This document shows, one piece after another, positions 41,121 through 53,380 of a stretch of DNA of 64,000 nucleotides. This DNA is from Stramonita haemastoma. Taxonomy: Eukaryota > Mollusca > Gastropoda > Neogastropoda > Muricidae. The translations under genes and the position numbers were made by a program. Under the pieces are notes generated by a model. That model worked only from the letters and a program-made list of their open reading frames with translations, was not told the DNA's origin and did not search any database. Position 1 is the first letter of the stretch. The number at the start of each line of letters is the position of its first letter. The stretch lies in the NCBI GenBank assembly GCA_030674155.1, contig CM060318.1, forward strand, positions 68,233,697 to 68,297,696. Reading direction: 5' to 3'.

Positions 41121-41608
41121 TGTGTCTGTGTTTGATGTGTTGTGTGTGGGGTGTGTCCCTGTGTGTTTGGGTATGTGTGATTTTTATCAGTGTAATCAGA
41201 TATATTGAGATGATAAAAATTATTTCTTGACTGGGATTTTACATTACATAGTTTGTAAAGTATTGAAGTATTTGATATGTCTTTATATGGTGGAAGAGGT
41301 GTTATAAACTTAGGACAGAAGTTTTAATCAAAGTTTGGCTTCCACTGCAGACAGTAGCTTTATATTGCATAATTATATATCCAAAGACAGGTGCAAAGGA
41401 AATGTAAACATTACTTGCTAAATTTGCAAAAAGATAACATTTGTTCGCAGATGAACAATAAAAAGACCACAAAATGGCAAAAGACATAGCTAATAAGTTT
41501 ATTACTATTCAATAAAATGATTTCTAATTGACACAGAATGGTCAGGCAGACTGTAGTATACAAGCCAGACATGCAATATTTTCTTTTTAGAGTAAGGGCA
41601 GAACATAG

Positions 41609-41610
<2 letters not shown>
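41121..41610. other. Non-coding gap
   Basis: AT-rich, nothing recognised. Confidence 0.5.

Positions 41611-41684
<74 letters not shown>
41611..41684. repeat. (CA)n microsatellite
   Basis: About 37 units. Confidence 0.98.
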
Positions 41685-41689
<5 letters not shown>

Positions 41690-42739
41690 AACAAAATAAG
41701 AGTGTGGTGCCTGAGTGTCAACAGTGTGTAAATGAATTTACAGCAACAGTAATTGTCAAAAAGAAGGAAGAGAAAGAAATCAAACACAATAGTAAAGAAC
41801 ATGACAATAAAAACCACATAAATAACTCAAAATAAGGAAAATCCCCTACTTAACCCCAAATATACCTCAGTAAAGGTCTATGCTATACCTGACTTAGACT
41901 TGATATCATATATTTTGCTATGACACCTTTTTTAGTGTATGGAAACTCAATGAAAGCCTGAGATACGGGAAACATGTCATTCATAATCAATTTGGCAGCA
42001 TAATACTGTGCACAATGACCATTAGGGCGACACCAGAAAGTATTCAGCATCATACATTCAGCAACAATGCTTCTTGTTCACACAAAATAAACACAACCAA
42101 GAAAGGCCAGTTTTGCTGTTTGTGCATCTATATCCACAACTGTACTTCTATCCCCGTCTTGGCCTGTTAGTGTCATTTTGTGTTTAATCTACGTCTTTTT
42201 TGCTTGTAAGTGTGTCAGTTTTGTCATTCCCCCCAAAAAAAATGTACAACAGTTTCCCCATGTTGTTTTAACCCTTCCACTGCTGGATAAATTATTGTTG
42301 CTCACAGAAATTGCACTTAAAACAAACAATTTTTAGGGGCAGCTACCTATGTTCTTTTTAGGGGTTTTATATGCTTATGAATAAAACAAAATAGATAAAC
42401 CTACACATCTTTGGAAAGTAGATATAATGTACAATATGATACAAATATCAAAAAGACATTAGCGAGAATATATTTGGAGACATCCCAAAATTGTATTGAA
42501 AAAAATCCATAGACAGTAATCCCTCCAACCCACTCTTCATCAACTACACCCCCTTTCATAGCAGAAACACAAAACAAATTGAACAACAAGGGTAAGCTAA
42601 TATGTGTAGGAGGCATGGTAGCCTCAAGATAAGAAATCTAGTTCATTCAGGATCCTCACTTTTATCATTATGGTTTCCAACAATCATTCACACTCCCTGG
42701 TGTCAAAACATTCCTTACTCCAGATCTTTGTCATTCTTT
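41685..42739. other. Non-coding gap
   Basis: AT-rich, no gene seen. Confidence 0.5.
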
Positions 42740-42990
42740 TTTTTCTTCTTTTATTTCAAGGATAATGAGAAAGCACTCATGTGCTTTTCTTTTATGTCCA
42801 GTCCCCATGTGTATGCAGTTTTGTGAATTTTGTCATCCCTTCCCACTAGCACACAATGGTCTACTCTTCTGAATAGCAGAATGACTTTTGACGTGTGGGC
42901 AAGATGATGTGTATGCAGTCACACAGGGGACTGTTTAAAGTCTCATCCAAGGGCAGTGGAGTCGGTACTGATGTCAACTCCAGTATCCCT
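42740..42990 (-). mobile_element. tRNA-derived SINE, head missing
   Basis: Tail GGATAATGAGAAAGCACTC, GTCTACTCTTCTGAATAGC and central AAAGTCTCATCC, all in the SINE order. Confidence 0.75.
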
Positions 42991-43724
42991 AATTGCACAA
43001 ACAATGGAAGTTTGACAGGTGAAGGATGCAACCAAATGAAAACGAGGCAGATTTCCGACGTCTACCGATGATAGTCGATTGATGTTGCACCTGAACTATG
43101 CCAAACCACGATCGTGGCCCATGGCAGTTGAAGGCCGCGATCGTGGTCCTTTGCACCCTACAGGTGCTGTGCGCATGCGTTGGAAAGGGAGACTAGTCTC
43201 TGGATGATAGGCTAGCAGACGACGCTGCCCTTTGTTATTCTCCCTCTTTTATCGCTGTATACCTGTATACTACCTGAAAGCTATAAGTAGTCAACCATAC
43301 ATAATTATAGAGGGCATCAACCCTAACAGTGTATAACCATGTATAACTCATTTTCATTATCATTGTCTTTTGTAGCCTTATGTTTTGTTCTTTCCTCTTG
43401 ATAGCCATCATTCACTCCCTGGTATGTCTACTTTTTGTTTCTCTATAGCTCAAAGGAGTCAACAGGAATAAAACATTATGAATTGTAAAAATGCAAACTC
43501 ACTTCTCCTCAGGTTGAAGGAAAACAACTCTACATGGCTCTGATTTTCTAGTAAAGAACAGTTATCTTTCGTAGATTGTTTATGGTGTCGTTGTACTTGT
43601 ATATTTTTTTCTTGAATGATTGTATTATTCTTAATGCTTTGATTATTATTTGTTGTTCCTTTTTCATATAGCCTGATTCATGACGCTGATGCCTTATCCA
43701 GTTATTGGCTCATTTTTCTATAAT
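42991..43724. other. Non-coding gap with paired GATCGTGG motifs
   Basis: CCACGATCGTGG (43106-43117) and CCGCGATCGTGG (43135-43146) in a small CpG-rich patch; otherwise nothing recognised. Confidence 0.5.
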
Positions 43725-43800
43725 TTAAATTCAAATTCAAACACTTTATTCATCTCACAAAGAAATTAATGTGGGTTACAAGCCCTACATGAGAAGTAAA
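43725..43800 (-). mobile_element. LINE 3' tail, (GAATTT)n family
   Basis: AATTTAAATTCAAATTCAAA, then ATTCATCTCACAAAGAAATT; reverse of 1205-1340. Confidence 0.5.
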
Positions 43801-44702
43801 TAGGAAAAATATTATTTTATCGCAGAGGAATGACATAGCACAGTATGTAACCATTACCTCGCACACATTGCCAGAAATATCTATACCAATACCAATACCA
43901 GCACTTTATCAAAGAGTAATTCACGTGGTCACAAGCCATATAATTATAGGCCTACATCAAAATGAAAAAAACAACCCACTTATCACAAAATTAATAAAGT
44001 TCTATCTTTAAAAACAGGTACAAACGCACGCATGCACGCACGCACGCACGCACACACATACACACATACAACACGCACAGTCACATGTCAATGCAAAAAT
44101 GATTGTTTGTTTGTGTCCGTTGTGTTCGACGATGACCCCCAAAACAGCAAAGAAGGCAGCTGCTGTTTCGGAAACTGGGCAGAAATGGAGAATGCCTTGC
44201 TCATACAGTACATTCCCACTCTCTCGGCCAAGAGGGCATACGGTCAGTCAGCGTTGGAAATGTTCTCCAAAGGCCAACTAGCCCCCAGGGCTGCATCACA
44301 TAAGGACTGTGCAAGTCAAGCCTCTTAGTCAGAGTCATAGTCATAGTCGATCACTAAAAACTAAGCTGTAAAGTGAAATTCCATGAGTGGGCAAGCCACT
44401 GATCATACAGCCTCTCACTTTGTTGTTGCCCTCAGCATCAATGGTTTAATCAAGAACTGTAGTAAAGCCCAGGGCTGAAGGCATGCACAAATGATTACAA
44501 CATGTCACACAATCAGAGCGCTATCAATTGATAAAATGTACATATAGCACTTTATTATCATCAACATACAATACTGAAAATGATGTAAATAAACAAAAGA
44601 AAAAGCAGATACATGTAAAAACCAAACTAATCACACGGCACTTAGTAAAAGAAGCGTACGTGTACTCTGCTACTAGCATAGTATACACCATGCCCTGCTA
44701 AG
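43801..44702. other. Non-coding gap
   Basis: A GCAC/ACGC run at about 44028-44053. An open frame at 44032-44325 has no recognised domain. Nothing else. Confidence 0.5.
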
Positions 44703-44711
44703 GTCTCTTCT

Positions 44712-44793
<82 letters not shown>
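44703..44793. repeat. (CT)n microsatellite
   Basis: About 43 units, one break. Confidence 0.98.
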
Positions 44794-44799
<6 letters not shown>

Positions 44800-44801
44800 T
44801 C

Positions 44802-45525
44802 GTCCAATCAGTTCTGATTTATTGTTATTGTTAAATCCTTGTTTGATATAAAAATTGATGTGGGGATAAAACCGTTTTTCACTTTAGGGGGTTTTGAGTT
44901 TGGGTAGTCTGTAGTGTTTTTGAGATGGAAGGAGATGTATATATTTAGCAAGCACATGCATACCATCACTCCCGATTTCTTTCGCTCTGTCTTTCGCACG
45001 ACATTCATACAGAATGCTTGGATTCATTTGGGTACAACCTACAATTTTGCCACAATGTGTTACAACTCTGTTTAGCACATTTTTGGTTTTGACATTCAGC
45101 GTTTTATAAACAAATGACAGACTATCTATAGAAGTTTTAAAAAAACTTTAATATTTACCTTAAGACTCCGGAGCTCTTAAAGAAAAAAAGATACGAGAAT
45201 ATTTCTTATTTATCATATTTGTATTAGCAGTAAAGTTTAATTTGTCATCGAAGAATATTACCTAAGTACTTGCATTCATGAATCCGTTTGACTTTTATAC
45301 CATCTATATACAGATCTGGAATAGGCTCTGGGTTTTGGCGGAAGTTAATTAGCATGTCGGTGGTCTTTCTAACTTTCAACCCTAGATAGTTTCTTTTGCA
45401 CCAGGATCAAAACTCTTCAATTTTTCTAGAATATATAAGAGGAGAGCTGGACAGATCTACAAGAGCAAGATTCATCAGAATATTTAATCAATGGTGTAAT
45501 ATCAGAACCAGTGCAGTCATAAAAA
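44802..45525 (-). mobile_element. CR1/Rex1-like LINE, RT C-terminal part
   Basis: Minus strand: DCTGSDITPLIKYSDES, SVYRWYKSQTDS, then LNRVVTHCGKIVGCTQ and LAKYIHLLPSQKHYRLPKLK. It gives the uninterrupted reference for the LINE split by the TIR element at 3741-7552. Confidence 0.85.
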
Positions 45526-45727
45526 AAACAACAACAAAACATACGAGTGCTTATTCCGTTATCTTCGAAATAAAAGAATAAAACGAAATAAATAGAAGTC
45601 AAAGTCAAAGTCAAACTTATTTACAGATGGTACATTGAATAAGCAATTAATTTGCTTCATTTTCATCAAGCCATTTATCTAGGAACAAAAAACCCAACTT
45701 CATGAATAATATTTAACTACAACGTTG
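45526..45727. mobile_element. SINE tail fragment and (GTCAAA)n
   Basis: GAGTGCTTATTCCGTTATC tail of the SINE family, then GTCAAAGTCAAAGTCAAAC, probably a reverse LINE tail. Confidence 0.5.
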
Positions 45728-46290
45728 CTAGTAGTCTCAAAGCGGATGCACCTCCACAGCAGCATCATTACATCATCCTCATCATCATTGATCATCATGC
45801 AATAATAAAAATTGCCTCTGATTCGGTGGCCTCCGTTGCTCTGGTCTCATGGTGTCCTCAGATTCGGTTTCCCCATACGCTTCTGTGCCTGTGGTGAATT
45901 TGTGTCAAAGCCTTTGGGGTTGGGGCTTCGTGGGGAGGCGGTCGTTGGAGGGACGTTGTGGTGGTTGCCACCTTGGGTGGGTGACTCACTCAGTCTGGCT
46001 CCGCGACTGAGCTAATACTGTTGTTAGTAGGGGGCTTAGTAGGTGGTGTCCTGCGTATGTTAGCTCAGAACAGGCACCACTGAACACCACCAAAGTGACC
46101 CAGCAGAAGTGCAGGGCCCCTCTGGCTGGTGGCCCCGCGGCGGCCTAATATTGATGAGCTCCTTGTGGACTCCCGACCCCGGGGGTGAGACACAACGAAT
46201 CTGGGTATGGCTGTGGCGGGGAGATTGAAATGAGCGGCGTGGGAACAGCAGTACGGGAGCGTCACAGAAGACGAGGCAGCAAAAAAAAAA
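45728..46290 (-). repeat. Dispersed repeat, near-complete inverted copy
   Basis: Reverse complement of 7848-8345 with an extra distal end (to 45728) that is also seen at 36033-36175. Confidence 0.85.
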
Positions 46291-46380
46291 AACACACACA
46301 CAAAAAAAAAAACCCAAACTACAACGTTGCTAGGACAGCCCATAACAATTAGACCCAATAAGAAAATACAATACACTAGT

Positions 46381-46383
<3 letters not shown>

Positions 46384-46463
<80 letters not shown>
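46384..46463. repeat. (CA)n microsatellite
   Basis: About 40 units. Confidence 0.98.
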
Positions 46464-46466
<3 letters not shown>

Positions 46467-47601
46467 GCGCGCAAATACGCACTTATGAATGTGCTCACAG
46501 TATGATTAAAAATGTTGAATTGAATTGAAAACACAAAAAGTTAAAATTTTAAATGTTAAACACACAAATTACATGAGATTACAATATCACCAATTATTTC
46601 ACGTTCATACTTATAAAAACAAAGCAAAAACATACAAACAAAAACAAAGAAAAACACAAAAAAACTACAAGGCATTCCCTGCAGTTAGCTTGATAATACC
46701 CACAGCAATGATATCCCTCTTTTCCCCCTCCACATACGCAAATGTGTACTTATATAGGCTGATATTCCTTAAGTAATGTTTTTTTTTTAATGATTAATAT
46801 ATCCATGCAATAACAATCAAACAAAACATGTCAGAAACATGAATCAATAATTACCAGAAAGATTATCCTGATGCAATGATTTGATAAGTACCCATCACCA
46901 CTAAAAATTAAAATTAAAATTCCAATTCTGTATTTTCTCAAAGACAGAGAAATTCAACAACACAACCCCCCCCCCCCCCCCACCCAAAGCTATGTAAAAG
47001 GAGTTGGGGAGGGGGGGCAGTATTGAGAAGGAAGGGAAAACACAAACAATAAAGCAGTAAAATAATAATTTTTAAAAACCCATTAAACTTTATACAAACA
47101 AAGCCCCCTACATAATAGCAAAAAGCAAAAATTCACAACCAACTAGACTACCAAACCAAAACAATAACAACAGTAATAGTACTAGTAATCTCATCACTAA
47201 CAACAACAAAAACAACGTCCATGATAAAACCAATTGAATTGGACACGGGATGAGGCATGAAGAAAAGTCAAGTCACAGTATTAAACCATCACAACAATCA
47301 TTTTCTTTTATCCTTTCCCTTGTTAAATTTCTAGATTCTTGCTCATTTCTTGCATCCCTTCACTATATGCACATGAGAACCACACTCAGCCCCTATAGAC
47401 AGTTCTGCCGAGCCGAACTACTGTCCACATGTTATTAGATCACCTCACCCTGTGTCCCAACCCCCATCACTGTCAGGAATCTGAGAATAAACTATAATAT
47501 AGTTTCTAGTCCTTGCTTTTTTTTTGTGGCTTGTTTTAAATATTGTGTTTAAAACTGTTCTTTATCATCACATGCTTTTTGTAGTGCCTGTAAAAAGTAA
47601 T
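46464..47601. other. A-rich non-coding gap
   Basis: Poly(C) run of 16 at 46966-46981. No gene seen. Confidence 0.5.

Positions 47602-47644
<43 letters not shown>
47602..47644. repeat. 43-base poly(G) run
   Basis: Uninterrupted G, followed by TGAGGGGGGA. Confidence 0.97.
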
Positions 47645-47645
<1 letters not shown>

Positions 47646-47949
47646 GAGGGGGGATTGTGGAAAAGTGTTCTGGGGAGAAACAAAGATGGAGATCTAGGCT
47701 GTTGACTACTCTAGTGACCAGGAATTGGTAATAGATTCAGGTCAAACGAAGAAGAACCACAAAACTGCCACTTCGGCTGAATCCCTGGTACATGGTGGAA
47801 AGGGAACAATTTCTCTCAGACATTTCTCAATAAGTCAAAACTTTTCCAAAAGAATGAATAACTCTGAGAGAAGTGCACCACACTCAGGAAGAGAAAAATT
47901 AGCACTGATACAAACAAAAACCCTTTGCTAAAAATAAAGGAAAAAGAAA

Positions 47950-49150
47950 GAAGGCAGGCACTGATTCAGATACTGTCACGACAGTGTTTCTAATGAGACG
48001 GCAGGAAAGCTTGAAAAATAACTTATGGCAGAAGCTACAGAGGATGAAAATAAAGATGACACTGACAATGAGGAAAAAGAACCACCCATCTTGGAAAAGT
48101 TGGCAAAGCTGCTTGAGTCCAGGTTTGAATCAAAACTTCTAGACAAAAAACTGAGGGAAAGCTTACCAAGTACCCTTTCCTGAAAATTGTGCATACCTGA
48201 GAGTTCCCCGAACAAACCAGGAAGCTTTCTCTGTTCTAAAGCCCTTCTCAAGAAAGACAGATACTCGGATGGCAAACACACAGAAAACGTGTCAAAAGCT
48301 GCCATATCCATAACGCTCTGTACTGACCGACTTCTGATGGAAAGAGATATCATCTCAGGGCAGGATGCAGCTAAAGTAGCAATGAACTGACCGATGCATA
48401 GCCCACCTTTCAGACACCCTGGCCCTCACAGGTCATGCCAACCATGACCTGTCCAAGAAAGGGAGAGACATGGAATGACCCTGCTACCCCATGAACTCTC
48501 TGGCGATTATGCACCGCACGTTGCCATGACCCCAGAAATACTGCATGGCTCACGAGTCTCCTAAATCACTAAAGAAGTGCAAGAGTCCCAGACATCTGGT
48601 GAGAACAAATGCGTGGCCAGCAATCAGAACAACACACTGGCTTTTTCAGCCCAGAAACTGTAGAGGCCCTCCCATCTGGAAACAAGGTTAGTGAGTTTGA
48701 AATTTGCTTGCCTTCTTTGTGTGCTTATCTTAAAACAAAGCATGATAACTTTAAAGCAGGAAGCATTGAGGAAAAGTTGTCCCACTGAATAGAATTAACT
48801 TCTGACCCTGATGTACTTGAAACAGTTAAAGGAATTGAAATCACTTTTGATGATTACCCAGTAAATACCAAGCCAAGTTCACAAAAGTTATATCACAAGC
48901 TGAAAATTATGCTGTTCACTATGAAATATAAAAAAAAACTGTTGAAAAAAAGAGTGTTTAAAGAATCATTGCTGGAATCAGGACAAATTGTCTCACCTAT
49001 CTTTGTTAGGGAGAAAAAAATCAACCAAAGTGAGAATGACTTTGAATCTGAAAGCTCTGAACGAAAAGATGGAATATAACAAATTTAAGATGGAAACAAT
49101 ACATACAGTTTTTGATCAGTGAGACAAAATTGATTTTTTGTTTTGCATCA
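47950..49150 (+). mobile_element. DIRS-like retroelement: gag-like and RT start, broken
   Basis: MAEATEDENKDDTDNEEKEP then PILEKLAKLLESRF, frameshift, PENCAYLRVPRTNQEAFSVL, AHLSDTLALTGHANHDLSKK. Further on, LETVKGIEITFDDYPVNTKP, ESLLESGQIVSPIFVREKK and MTLNLKALNEKMEYNKFKME, the start of a DIRS-type RT. Homology ends near 49150, at the duplicated block. No tyrosine recombinase seen. Confidence 0.75.
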
Positions 49151-49169
49151 TTTGATCTTAGAGATTTTT

Positions 49170-49350
49170 ATGTCGCATCTTATGGGACGTTCCTGTTTTG
49201 CTGTTCCCACCCCGCTTATTTTAACGTTTCTGCCCCAGCCAAGCCAGATTCATTTTGTTGCCTCCTCAGGGTCAGAAATCCACAGGGAACCTATCAATTT
49301 TAGGCCCATAACGTGGAAGTCGTTTGGATCCCATATTTCATATCCATACA
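49170..49350 (+). repeat. Dispersed repeat at duplication edge, copy B
   Basis: GGGACGTTCCTGTTTTGCTG; counterpart of 13600-13800. Confidence 0.7.
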
Positions 49351-49881
49351 GCTGCACTGCATAAACACACTTTTGGAAGTGTTACATTTCCAATTCAATA
49401 GTAATTCCACTCATGTTACATTTTTGCTTGGAAAAAACTTTGCAATGTTGAGCCTAAAGCAATCCGTCCTACCTTCAGTTTAAAGAATCCTTAAAGAAGA
49501 TGTTTAGCAGCCGAACATCTCCTCAAGGAGTTAAGTCAAGGTAGTATTTCAATACATAACCTCCTGTTTCCTGGTCTACAAAGTAAACATTATACCCTGG
49601 TGGATCATTTCTGTGAATAATAAACCAGAATATACAGGAACAAGTGTTCCATGAGTATGTTTATCTCTCCGCTTCACCAAAATATAGTAAGTTTATTCAC
49701 AAAATTATGCTATGCACCAAACTGGTTATAGTTCCCTTTTAATTTGTGTATATCACTATTTTTGAGCCTTTTACATTTTCCGTGCGTAATTCTAGTGCAC
49801 ACATACTTTAATACTTTAAGGGTGTCAATCAATGTGAACAAATACAGTGTTTTCATAATAAGTCATTTCTTCCACTTTTCT

Positions 49882-50091
49882 TTAAATATATCTTCCAATT
49901 TCAGCATACATGCTCTTTGCCTCTCTCACTTCTTTAAGTGATGACATGAAAGGCTGTGGTTTTGGCTGAGTGGTATGGATGGATCGCACGTCCCACCAGT
50001 TGAAAGGAACCGTAGGCGTGTTGTCATTTATATTCCTTCGCACATACGACTTTTCCCAAGATGGATGACATAGTCCACCATGGCATATCAC
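49882..50091 (-). CDS. Copy B exon 6, shortened C-terminus
   Basis: 69 codons plus TAA. A one-base length difference from copy A after EIGR (plus strand TTAAATATATC against TTAAAATGAATC) ends the protein at GRYI, about 10 residues early. Confidence 0.75.
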   Translation of the reverse strand: MICHGGLCHPSWEKSYVRRNINDNTPTVPFNWWDVRSIHTTQPKPQPFMSSLKEVREAKSMYAEIGRYI

Positions 50092-50736
50092 CTGAAACAG
50101 TTATGACAGAATGTATTTGAAAACAAATAAACAATGAAATAGGTCAGGGAAGAGAGTACAGCACCTGAACATAGAATTACATTTGTTCAGATGAAATGAT
50201 AAAAGTTACAGTGGATCAAAAGGTTAATGGGACTGTATTGATATGGGAACGTTCTTTGACATGAATCAAAACAACACTAAGAACAACATAAAATCAATGC
50301 CATGACAAAACTTAATGGTCACGTTTTTAATAACTTATGGGTAAGACACGATTTCAGCTGCCTCGTTCTCTGTGACATATAAATCCCATACAGCTGGCCT
50401 CAGTCTACTGACAGCACACAACCCCATCCAGGCTTGTTCCATCATACATCTAGAATCAGCAGCTATAATGGTCTTTAGTTATCAATCCGCCATTAGTTTA
50501 CTGGCTAGAGGGGAACATCTGCTGGTGCCGAATTATTTCACTGATGGTGTTTAGTACTGCCTGCCTGTCCTGGTTCAGCATATCAGTGACACCACACAGT
50601 AAGTCTCCAACAGAAAACATGGCAGATAAGGTATCAAGCAAAACTTTATGAAAATATGCATAATTAAAGTGTTCTTGCCAGAAAGAGATTAGTATGATGG
50701 TTCAAATCCACGTTTACTTGCAGTTAGATTACCCAC

Positions 50737-50737
<1 letters not shown>

Positions 50738-50828
<91 letters not shown>
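50738..50828. repeat. (CT)n microsatellite
   Basis: Copy A has only a short CT-rich stretch at 15155-15180 at this place. Confidence 0.98.
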
Positions 50829-50832
<4 letters not shown>

Positions 50833-51711
50833 CCCCTTGTGTTTTCCTATGACAGCAACTGTTTTCAACAGAATTTATCTATAGACAAATCTCCCATTGC
50901 CATGAGTTCTTTTAATATGCTGCATGCACGTTTCATGTAGACCATAGTTTATCATCTCCTCTAAAACCCCAGGGATGCTGATTCCCAATCACGGTCAGGT
51001 AGATGGGAGAAAGGTTCAGCTTTGAGTCAATTTTAATCAAGGATCTCTGGCTGTCTGGATGGATGTGTGATTGACAGACCAGTGATCCACACCAGTCTTA
51101 CACTCTGTGTCATGCGCCCAGAAACAAAACTTTTCCCTTGACAAACAACCATGGCTTAATAGTTTTCCCTCAAGTCAAAGTGATGTTACAAGTCAAACAC
51201 TGAAGCAACAAAGAGACTTGTCTGACAGTTTAACAGAAGTCAAATATAACTGTCATGCAGATTTATCAAGAAAAACTTTAAAATGTGTGTCTCTATTGCA
51301 ATGCCCATTTGAATTTACATGGACAGAAGAAAATGTGACAGGAAAGATAAAACGTTTTATTCTTGGGGTGGGGTGGATGTACAAGGGTCTGCAGAAGATG
51401 GGTTATTAAGGGGGAGAGGGGGGTAGGGGGACCAGAATTTAGTAAAGGCAGGAATAGGAATGTCTGGCAGCCCAATAAAACAGCATGACTATCTAGCTCC
51501 TCTCATACAAAGAGTCAGTGGTAAAGAAATACCAAGAGAGACCACAGGACCTAATATCTCAGTCCATTTTTAGCAAAGTCTTATCTAAGTTTTGAAAAAA
51601 TGCAGGGAGACGTATTTTATCCCCAAAATGCTGAATTATTTTACAATGCTATTTGCAAAATTGCGTTACATTTTATCTCTAATACAGGCCTTAGCCACTC
51701 AGTTAAACGAT

Positions 51712-52013
51712 AAAGGTAAAGATGTTCCCGTAACCTACGCGATTGTTTTTGGAGCAGGGTGCTAAAGACCTCAGTTTCTCCAGGATCCAGCATACTGAGG
51801 GCAGCACCCATCTCCTCTACCTTTCTTTTTATGTTTGCTAACCCAAAACAGGGAAGGGACCAATTTTCAGCTGGGTGAACTGGTGGACTGTACTGAAGCC
51901 AAGGTGTGAAAACAGTCACCCATCCACTTGGTAACCCCACTTAATTCTGCTTAACCTTAGCTTGGGGAAAGCAAGTGCTCTAACCACTGAGCTATCCCAT
52001 CCCTCTGAGCAGT
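51712..52013 (-). mobile_element. Composite tRNA/5S-like SINE, copy 5
   Basis: Counterpart of 16030-16336. Confidence 0.85.
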
Positions 52014-52174
52014 CCTGTCCCAATCCCAGTCATTTACAATGGACTATAAAGTCTAGGTAGCAGTATAGGGGAACCACACAGATATACCTTCCTTTCTTTC
52101 ATCATATTCTAACTGAACATCACTCTTAAGGAAAACACAATACTATATGGACTGAAAGCATTTAAAATACTAAC

Positions 52175-52484
52175 CATCAGTCGCTTATCCACGTGCATGA
52201 GATGAGGATGTAGCTCGTACGTTCGATACGACATCTGCAGGGAGTTGTATCCCAAGCTATTGTCCCGATAAACTTTGTGAGTTTGCAGGAAGTAATTTAT
52301 CCATTGGGCCCCAGGTCTGACCAGCATGACTCCTAGATTGAAGGATGTGGGAAATTCTCTGTCTGGTGTCCACCAGTCATTGCTGGCCACAAGGGGATTG
52401 GACAGCAGAGAGTCTGGCACGTAAGATGTCCAGACCACATCACAATCTTGGTATGCTCCTCCATACTTGTACAGTATCTGATAC
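52175..52484 (-). CDS. Copy B exon 5 (DCD motif)
   Basis: 310 bases, same length and phases as copy A exon 5. DXD motif is DCD. FPTSFNLGVMLVRPG identical. Confidence 0.8.
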
Positions 52485-52610
52485 CTGTGAACAAAGAGTA
52501 TGTTAGCAACCTGTCCAATGTCAAAAGTTACTCCAGTAATTTGCAAACTTGTTATACTGCATCATTCAGAATCTGCAGTGATTTACCATGTAGTTGAGAC
52601 TGACCACCCC

Positions 52611-52698
52611 ATATATATATACATATCTATATATATCTATATATATCTATCTATATATCTATCTATCTATATATCTATCTATATATATATATATATAT
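52611..52698. repeat. TATA/TATC simple sequence
   Basis: Mixed TATA and TATC units, at the place of the 19134-19418 tract in copy A. Confidence 0.95.
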
Positions 52699-52725
52699 GG
52701 GACAGGATATGTTCATGTATATTAT

Positions 52726-53020
52726 ATGGGACAGGATAGCTTAATGATCAGAACACTCGCTTTACCCACGCTAAGGTTAAGCAGCATCGAGCGTGGTTAC
52801 CAATTGAATGTGTGACCGTTTGAACACTACGGCTTCAGGACAGTCCCCTAGTCCACCCAGCTGTAAATGGAAACTTGCCCTCTTTAGTGTCAGGGAAGGT
52901 AAAGTAGCAAGGAAGAGGAGATATGCGCTTCCCTCAATATGCTGGGTCCTAGAGAAGCTGAGGTCTCTAATGCCTTGCTCCCATACAACTACATCTGTTT
53001 TGGAACACCTTTACCTTTTT
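52726..53020 (+). mobile_element. Composite tRNA/5S-like SINE, copy 6
   Basis: GGGACAGGATAGCTTAATGATC, GTTAAGCAGCATCGAGCGTGG, tail ACCTTTACC. Counterpart of 19419-19682. Confidence 0.85.
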
Positions 53021-53117
53021 ATATATACATAATGACCTGTGTCTTTTGCATTCTTGAACACATAAGCACATGGATTTTGAAACTGACTACGCAGCTCTAC
53101 ATGTATGTATCCTTAGC

Positions 53118-53380
53118 CAGGAAGGTGGCAGGATGGTTAAGTCGTTTGTGTGCCAACAAGGAAACCATGCCGTTCTGAGTTTGATTCCCAGCCTTGCCAT
53201 TTCTTCCCAGCTTGATGAAAAAATCGAACTGAATGTCAGTCATTTGGATGAGACTATAAAGCAAGGCCCCATATGCAAGCAGAACATCTTGTGTACACGT
53301 TAAAAACCCGTTTCTCCTTTCAAAAGAGCGGGCCATTGTGTGCCAGTAGGAGCAGATGACAACAAAATAAACCATCCCTG
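53118..53380 (+). mobile_element. tRNA-derived SINE in copy B intron 4
   Basis: Counterpart of 19780-20035. Confidence 0.8.

Larger units (their letters stand above)
50092..52174 (-). other. Copy B intron 5
   Basis: Collinear with copy A intron 5. Contains a long (CT)n and a composite SINE. Confidence 0.8.

Noticed and set aside
44032..44328. 98-residue plus-strand frame
   Set aside because: Starts in a CA/GC simple repeat and has no recognisable domain.
51107..51409. Plus-strand 100-residue frame in intron 5
   Set aside because: The matching stretch in copy A (15440-15690) is broken by stops and frameshifts; no family recognised.
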